Shown: in pieces, positions 7,567 through 10,642 of the stretch
How the letters are laid out: each line of letters starts with the position of its first letter
Numbering within the stretch: position 1 is the stretch's first letter
DNA from: DATLFI01 sp035524895
GTDB taxonomy: Bacteria > Acidobacteriota > Thermoanaerobaculia > Multivoradales > Multivoraceae
DNA length: 10,642 bases
Assembly: GCA_035524895.1 (NCBI GenBank)
Contig: DATLFI010000373.1
Location: 1 to 10,642 of the forward strand
Direction: 5' to 3'
Notes under the pieces: generated by a model
The model's input: the letters and a program-made list of their open reading frames with translations, nothing else
Databases searched by the model: none
Told to the model about the DNA's origin: nothing
Position numbers and translations under genes: made by a program

Positions 7567-10340
7567 GCCCGACCGCCGGCGAACGCTTTGCCAGTCGGCT
7601 GTTCGCTGCCGGCCTCCTCGCCCTGCCGCGCGCCTTCCGAGAGGCGCACGGTGCTGCGATTCTCGAGACCTTCGACTCCCGTCTTTATGCCACCCGGGGC
7701 GCGCGTCGTCGAGCCGTGCTGGTCGCGGCGGAGGTCGGCGCGTTGCTGCGCGAGGGAGCCGCACTGCGACTCGGTCGTTCCCGACCGGTGCGACGCCGGC
7801 CGGTCGCGCTCCACGGGTCTCCGGCATCACGCGCTTTGCGCCGTCGCCGCCACGGCCACCAGGAGAAGATGATGCTCTCGTTCTGGTACGACCTTCGGAG
7901 CTCCCTGCGAGGCCTGCGAAAAAGGCCCGGGTTCACCGTCGTGGTGCTCGCGACTCTGGCTCTCGGCATCGGTGCGAACACCGCGATCTTCACCGTGCTC
8001 CACGCGGTGCTGCTGCGTCCGCTGCCGTTCCCCCATCCGGAGGAGCTGGTGCAGTTGTGGCCCTCGGCCCCGGCGCGATCCGAGCCTCGCTCGGCGTTCT
8101 CGATTCCCGATTTCGAGGACTGGGCTTCCCGCACGCGAACGCTCGAGCATGCCGGTCTCTACTCGACGACGCCCGGCGATGTCGTGCTGCGCGAGGGCGG
8201 CGGCCCTGGGGAGGGCGGCGCCGAGGAGATCGACACGGGATGGGTCTCGTCGGGTTTCTTCCCGACCCTCGGTGTCTCGCCGGCACTCGGTCGGGTTCCG
8301 ACCGCGGAGGACGAGCGGAGCACGCCCTTCGTGGTGGTGCTCTCGGATCGCTTCTGGCGCGCACGGCTGGGCGCCGACCCGAACGTGATCGGTCGCACGC
8401 TGAACCTCGACGATCATCCCTACGAGGTGGTCGGGGTGATGCCTCGCGAGTTCAGCTTCCCGGATCCGGAGGTCGAGCTGTGGGCGCTGTTCGCCGTCAT
8501 TCCGGAGCAGGAAATCCCGCTCCGACTTCGGCCCGTGCGACTGCTCGCCGCGGTCGGGCGGCTCGCGGACGGCGTGAGCGTCGAGCAGGCCGAGGCCGAG
8601 CTCACGGGGATCGCCAAGGCCCTTGCCGACGAGTACCCCGATACCAACGAGGGACTCGAGGCGGCGGTGGTCGTGCCGCTGCGCGAGGCCATCGTGGGAG
8701 ACGTTCGGTCGACGCTGGTGGTACTGCTCGCTGCGGTCGGATTCATCCTGCTGATCGCGTGCGCGAACATGGCCAACCTGATGCTGGTACGGGGCGCGGG
8801 GCGCGTGCGGGAGCTTGCGATCCGCAACGCGCTGGGATCGGGCCGAGGCCGACTCGCTCGGTTGGTGCTCGGCGAGAGCCTGGTCCTGGCGCTCGCCGGC
8901 GGCGCCCTGGGCCTGGTCTTCGCCTCTTGGGGCACCCGCTGGCTGGTGAGCCGCGCCGCCGCGTTCCTGCCGCGCGCCGAGGAGGTGCAACCCGACGCGT
9001 CCGTGCTGTTGTTCACGCTCGCCGTCTCGGTGCTGACGGGCCTGCTCTTCGGCGTAGCGCCCGCGCTCCGGACCGGACGAGTGGACGCGATCACCGCACT
9101 GCGGAGCTCTGCCGCGGTGACTGGCGCCGCTCCTTCGCGCCGGCGATTCGGTCGCGGCTTCCTGGTCATGACCGAGGTGGCACTCGCGACGGTCCTGCTG
9201 GTCGGAGCCGGCCTCATGGCGCGCAGTCTCGACCGCCTCTACTCGGTCGATCCCGGTTTCGACTCGGAAGGGGTCCTGGCGGTGACCATGATCATCGCGT
9301 CGACCCGCTACGAAGAGCGCGACGAGTACCTCGGCTTCTACCGGCGAGCGATGGAGAGCTTCTCCGCGCTACCCGGCGTGGAAGGCGTGGGCTCGATCCG
9401 TGTGCTGCCGTTGCGCGGGCTCGGAGAGCATCACCCGTGGAGTGTGCCGGGGGCACCCGAGATACCCGCCAACCTCCGCCCGGCGGCCTGGGTCGCACAG
9501 GTCAGCCCGGGCGTCTTTCGAGTCCTGGGTGTGCCGCTCCTCGCGGGGCGCGACCTGGAGGCGAAAGACGCGGGGGACATGGGCGCCATCGCTCGCGGCG
9601 AGCGCGAGTTCCCGATCGTGATCAACGAGACTCTGGCACGGACCGCGTTCGAGACCGAGCCGTCGCAAGCGGTGGGGCGCGTGCTGCAGGTGGCCAACCT
9701 GCCTTCGCGGGTCGTCGGCGTGGTGGGCGATGTGCGGGGCGCGGCGCTCGGCGAGGCCGCCCCACCCGCGGTCTACGTGCCGCAAGAGCTGCTGTCGCGC
9801 CGGGCTATGTCTTTCCTGTTGCGCACCTCGACGGAGCCGCTCGCGCTGGTCGGAGCGGTGCGCGATGCGGTCCGGGACCTCGACCCGGCGCAGCCGATCA
9901 CGGAGATCACGACGCTCGATCAGGTAGTCCACGGGTCCGTGGCTAGGCCGCGCTTCTTGACCATGCTGTTGGTTGGCTTCGCCACCGTCGCGGTGGCGCT
10001 GTCTGGCGTCGGGATCTACGGCGTGGTGTCGTTCCAGATCGGCCGCCGCATCCCCGAGCTGGGGCTTCGTCAGGCTCTCGGTGCCACCGGCAGCCAGCTC
10101 GTCGCGCTGGTGCTCCGCGTCGGGCTGCTGCCGGTCTCGACCGGCGCCGTCCTCGGCGTCGCCGCGGCGCTAGGGCTGACGAGGCTGATCAAGGGCCTGT
10201 TGTTCGAGGTATCGACGTTCGATCCGGCGACCTACGTCGCCGTGGTCGGAGGTGTCCTTGCAGTGGCCTTGCTCGCCTGCGTCCCCGCCGCGCGCGCCGC
10301 GCTCCGCAGCGACGCAGCGGGGGCGCTCCGAGCAGAGTAG
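7563..10340 (+). CDS. ADOP-type ABC permease (two FtsX/MacB domains, N-terminal prefix)
   Basis: The 925-residue membrane protein starts at a GTG overlapping the padR stop. Residues 1-102 are a soluble prefix (LLALPRAFREAHGAAILETF at 18-37 resembles the 'LP..FRerYG.e....F' prefix of some permeases). The first helix is near 125-150 (FTVVVLATLALGIGANTAIF), followed by a MacB-like periplasmic domain, FtsX domain 1 with helices near 385-410, 432-456 and 481-502, then a second copy: helix near 533-553, a periplasmic domain, and C-terminal helices near 798-823, 845-870 and 890-910. The end, ALRAE, is typical. This is the ADOP layout (TIGR03434): duplicated permease, no adjacent ATPase gene, PadR upstream. 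Such proteins are related to MacB/LolC, but the transported substrate and ATPase partner are unknown. There is a strong internal start at 7869, so a shorter 823-residue form beginning MMLSFWYDLRSSLRGL is possible. Confidence 0.92.
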   Translation: MSPTAGERFASRLFAAGLLALPRAFREAHGAAILETFDSRLYATRGARRRAVLVAAEVGALLREGAALRLGRSRPVRRRPVALHGSPASRALRRRRHGHQEKMMLSFWYDLRSSLRGLRKRPGFTVVVLATLALGIGANTAIFTVLHAVLLRPLPFPHPEELVQLWPSAPARSEPRSAFSIPDFEDWASRTRTLEHAGLYSTTPGDVVLREGGGPGEGGAEEIDTGWVSSGFFPTLGVSPALGRVPTAEDERSTPFVVVLSDRFWRARLGADPNVIGRTLNLDDHPYEVVGVMPREFSFPDPEVELWALFAVIPEQEIPLRLRPVRLLAAVGRLADGVSVEQAEAELTGIAKALADEYPDTNEGLEAAVVVPLREAIVGDVRSTLVVLLAAVGFILLIACANMANLMLVRGAGRVRELAIRNALGSGRGRLARLVLGESLVLALAGGALGLVFASWGTRWLVSRAAAFLPRAEEVQPDASVLLFTLAVSVLTGLLFGVAPALRTGRVDAITALRSSAAVTGAAPSRRRFGRGFLVMTEVALATVLLVGAGLMARSLDRLYSVDPGFDSEGVLAVTMIIASTRYEERDEYLGFYRRAMESFSALPGVEGVGSIRVLPLRGLGEHHPWSVPGAPEIPANLRPAAWVAQVSPGVFRVLGVPLLAGRDLEAKDAGDMGAIARGEREFPIVINETLARTAFETEPSQAVGRVLQVANLPSRVVGVVGDVRGAALGEAAPPAVYVPQELLSRRAMSFLLRTSTEPLALVGAVRDAVRDLDPAQPITEITTLDQVVHGSVARPRFLTMLLVGFATVAVALSGVGIYGVVSFQIGRRIPELGLRQALGATGSQLVALVLRVGLLPVSTGAVLGVAAALGLTRLIKGLLFEVSTFDPATYVAVVGGVLAVALLACVPAARAALRSDAAGALRAE
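7861..7874 (+). promoter_or_regulatory. Internal ribosome binding site and tandem ATG in the permease gene
   Basis: AGGAG (7861-7865) is a near-perfect Shine-Dalgarno, three bases before an in-frame ATG (7869) and six before a second ATG (7872). The protein from here begins just where standard ADOPs without a prefix begin. The upstream GTG at 7563 has no comparable site and relies on coupling to padR. Confidence 0.5.
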
Positions 10341-10410
10341 GCGACGCACTTGCCTGCCGTGCCGGTTTGCCCTGCGCCCGCGGGTGGGCTGGCCTGTCGG
10401 ATCCTCTGCT

Positions 10411-10450
10411 CGGCTGGCAGCCCGTGGTGAAACCCGCGTGAGGCCGCGCG
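10411..10450 (-). repeat. Dispersed intergenic repeat, copy 2
   Basis: Its reverse complement matches 25-61 at the window start, with 23 of 26 identical bases in the core (10439-10414), including GGGTT and CACCACGGGCTGC. It lies 70-110 bases past the permease stop. The internal 7-bp stem seen in copy 1 is weakened here (GCGGCC against GGGCTGC), so pairing does not seem to be conserved. Confidence 0.5.
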
Positions 10451-10558
10451 CGGGGATCTGCGGCCGCTGGCAAGGCGTGGCCGACGAACGCGATGCGGTG
10501 CCATCGTGCAGGAGGCCCAACGCAGTCGGGGTCTCGAAACCCCCGCGCCCCACGGGTG

Positions 10559-10595
10559 GGTGCAAGCAAGCTGCCCCGGGCAGCTTGCCTGCACC
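10559..10595. repeat. Strong inverted repeat, terminator- or REP-like
   Basis: GCAAGCTGCCC (10566-10576) and GGGCAGCTTGC (10578-10588) are a perfect 11-bp inverted repeat around one base. After one A/C mismatch, GGTGCA (10559-10564) pairs with TGCACC (10590-10595), giving 17 paired positions in 37 bases. As RNA it would be very stable on either strand. No T-run follows, so it is not a textbook intrinsic terminator. It could be a palindromic repeat element, a transcription barrier or a regulatory site for a gene beyond the window. Confidence 0.55.
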
Positions 10596-10642
10596 GACGT
10601 CGCCGCTGCGCGGCTCTGGTAGGGGGCGGCGTGGGGCCGTCT

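Larger units (their letters stand above)
10341..10642. other. Non-coding tail with repeat and hairpins
   Basis: In these 302 bases I see no credible gene. The minus-strand open frames that reach 131 codons have arginine/proline-rich translations with no recognisable motif and run into the permease gene. The stretch holds the second copy of the dispersed repeat (10411-10450), a small hairpin GGGGT-CTCGAA-ACCCC (10528-10543) and a strong inverted repeat (10559-10595). No promoter for a following gene could be made out before the window ends. Confidence 0.6.

Noticed and set aside
8057..9946. Plus-strand open frame of 629 codons and minus-strand frame at 7827-8990
   Set aside because: Both are shadows of the permease gene. 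Their translations are low-complexity R/G/A-rich, whereas the chosen frame has clear FtsX domains.
7563..10340. Complete MacAB-type efflux system
   Set aside because: No Walker A/B ATPase and no membrane-fusion protein gene is present. The duplicated permease with PadR fits ADOP instead.
10515..10523. attC-like GCCCAAC core
   Set aside because: No matching GTTRRRY partner or folded attC structure nearby, and no integron integrase in the window.
10523..10550. tRNA T-arm-like sequence (GGGGTTTCGAGACCCC on the minus strand)
   Set aside because: The loop has one T too many for TTCRA after G53, and no acceptor, D or anticodon arms fit around it.

Overview
This is a GC-rich chromosomal window with compact gene spacing. 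Its most informative marker is a PadR-type repressor overlapping a 925-residue double-FtsX permease with no ATPase gene beside it. That is the ADOP (acidobacterial duplicated orphan permease) arrangement, found mainly in Acidobacteriota and some other high-GC soil lineages. The housekeeping genes also fit Myxococcota or a deltaproteobacterial-type lineage, so taxonomy below 'high-GC Gram-negative, ADOP-bearing' is inference. No CRISPR array, tRNA, rRNA or transposase was seen.

Layout. Positions 1-122 are non-coding and hold one copy of a dispersed repeat and a terminator-like hairpin. A secreted serine hydrolase of the beta-lactamase fold follows on the minus strand (123-1445). Divergent from it on the plus strand are a truncated DUF1648-like gene (1580-1774) and a small four-helix membrane protein (1781-2143). 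Positions 6133-2172 are a minus-strand run of four genes: an Sfp-type phosphopantetheinyl transferase, a small secreted protein of unknown function, peptide chain release factor 3 (prfC), and a ribonuclease HI that carries a second, catalytically decayed RNase H domain. The secreted-protein, prfC and rnhA genes are tightly packed (a 4-base GTGA overlap, then a 5-base gap) and look cotranscribed. Divergent from the transferase is a dienelactone-hydrolase-family enzyme (6278-6997).

The 224 bases after the hydrolase contain a minus-strand scrap that reads as the last 18 residues of another ADOP/MacB-type permease, then an AT-richer promoter/operator-like segment in front of padR. padR (7222-7566) overlaps the permease gene (7563-10340) by GTGA. 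The permease has a 102-residue N-terminal prefix, and just after it there is a consensus ribosome binding site and tandem ATGs, so two products are possible. The last 302 bases look non-coding and hold a diverged inverted copy of the repeat seen at the window start plus a strong 37-base inverted repeat.

No single new multi-gene system is evident. The observations most worth following are the tandem live/dead RNase H protein, the permease-gene fossil beside a complete PadR-ADOP unit, the possible dual start of the permease, and the dispersed repeat at both ends of the window.
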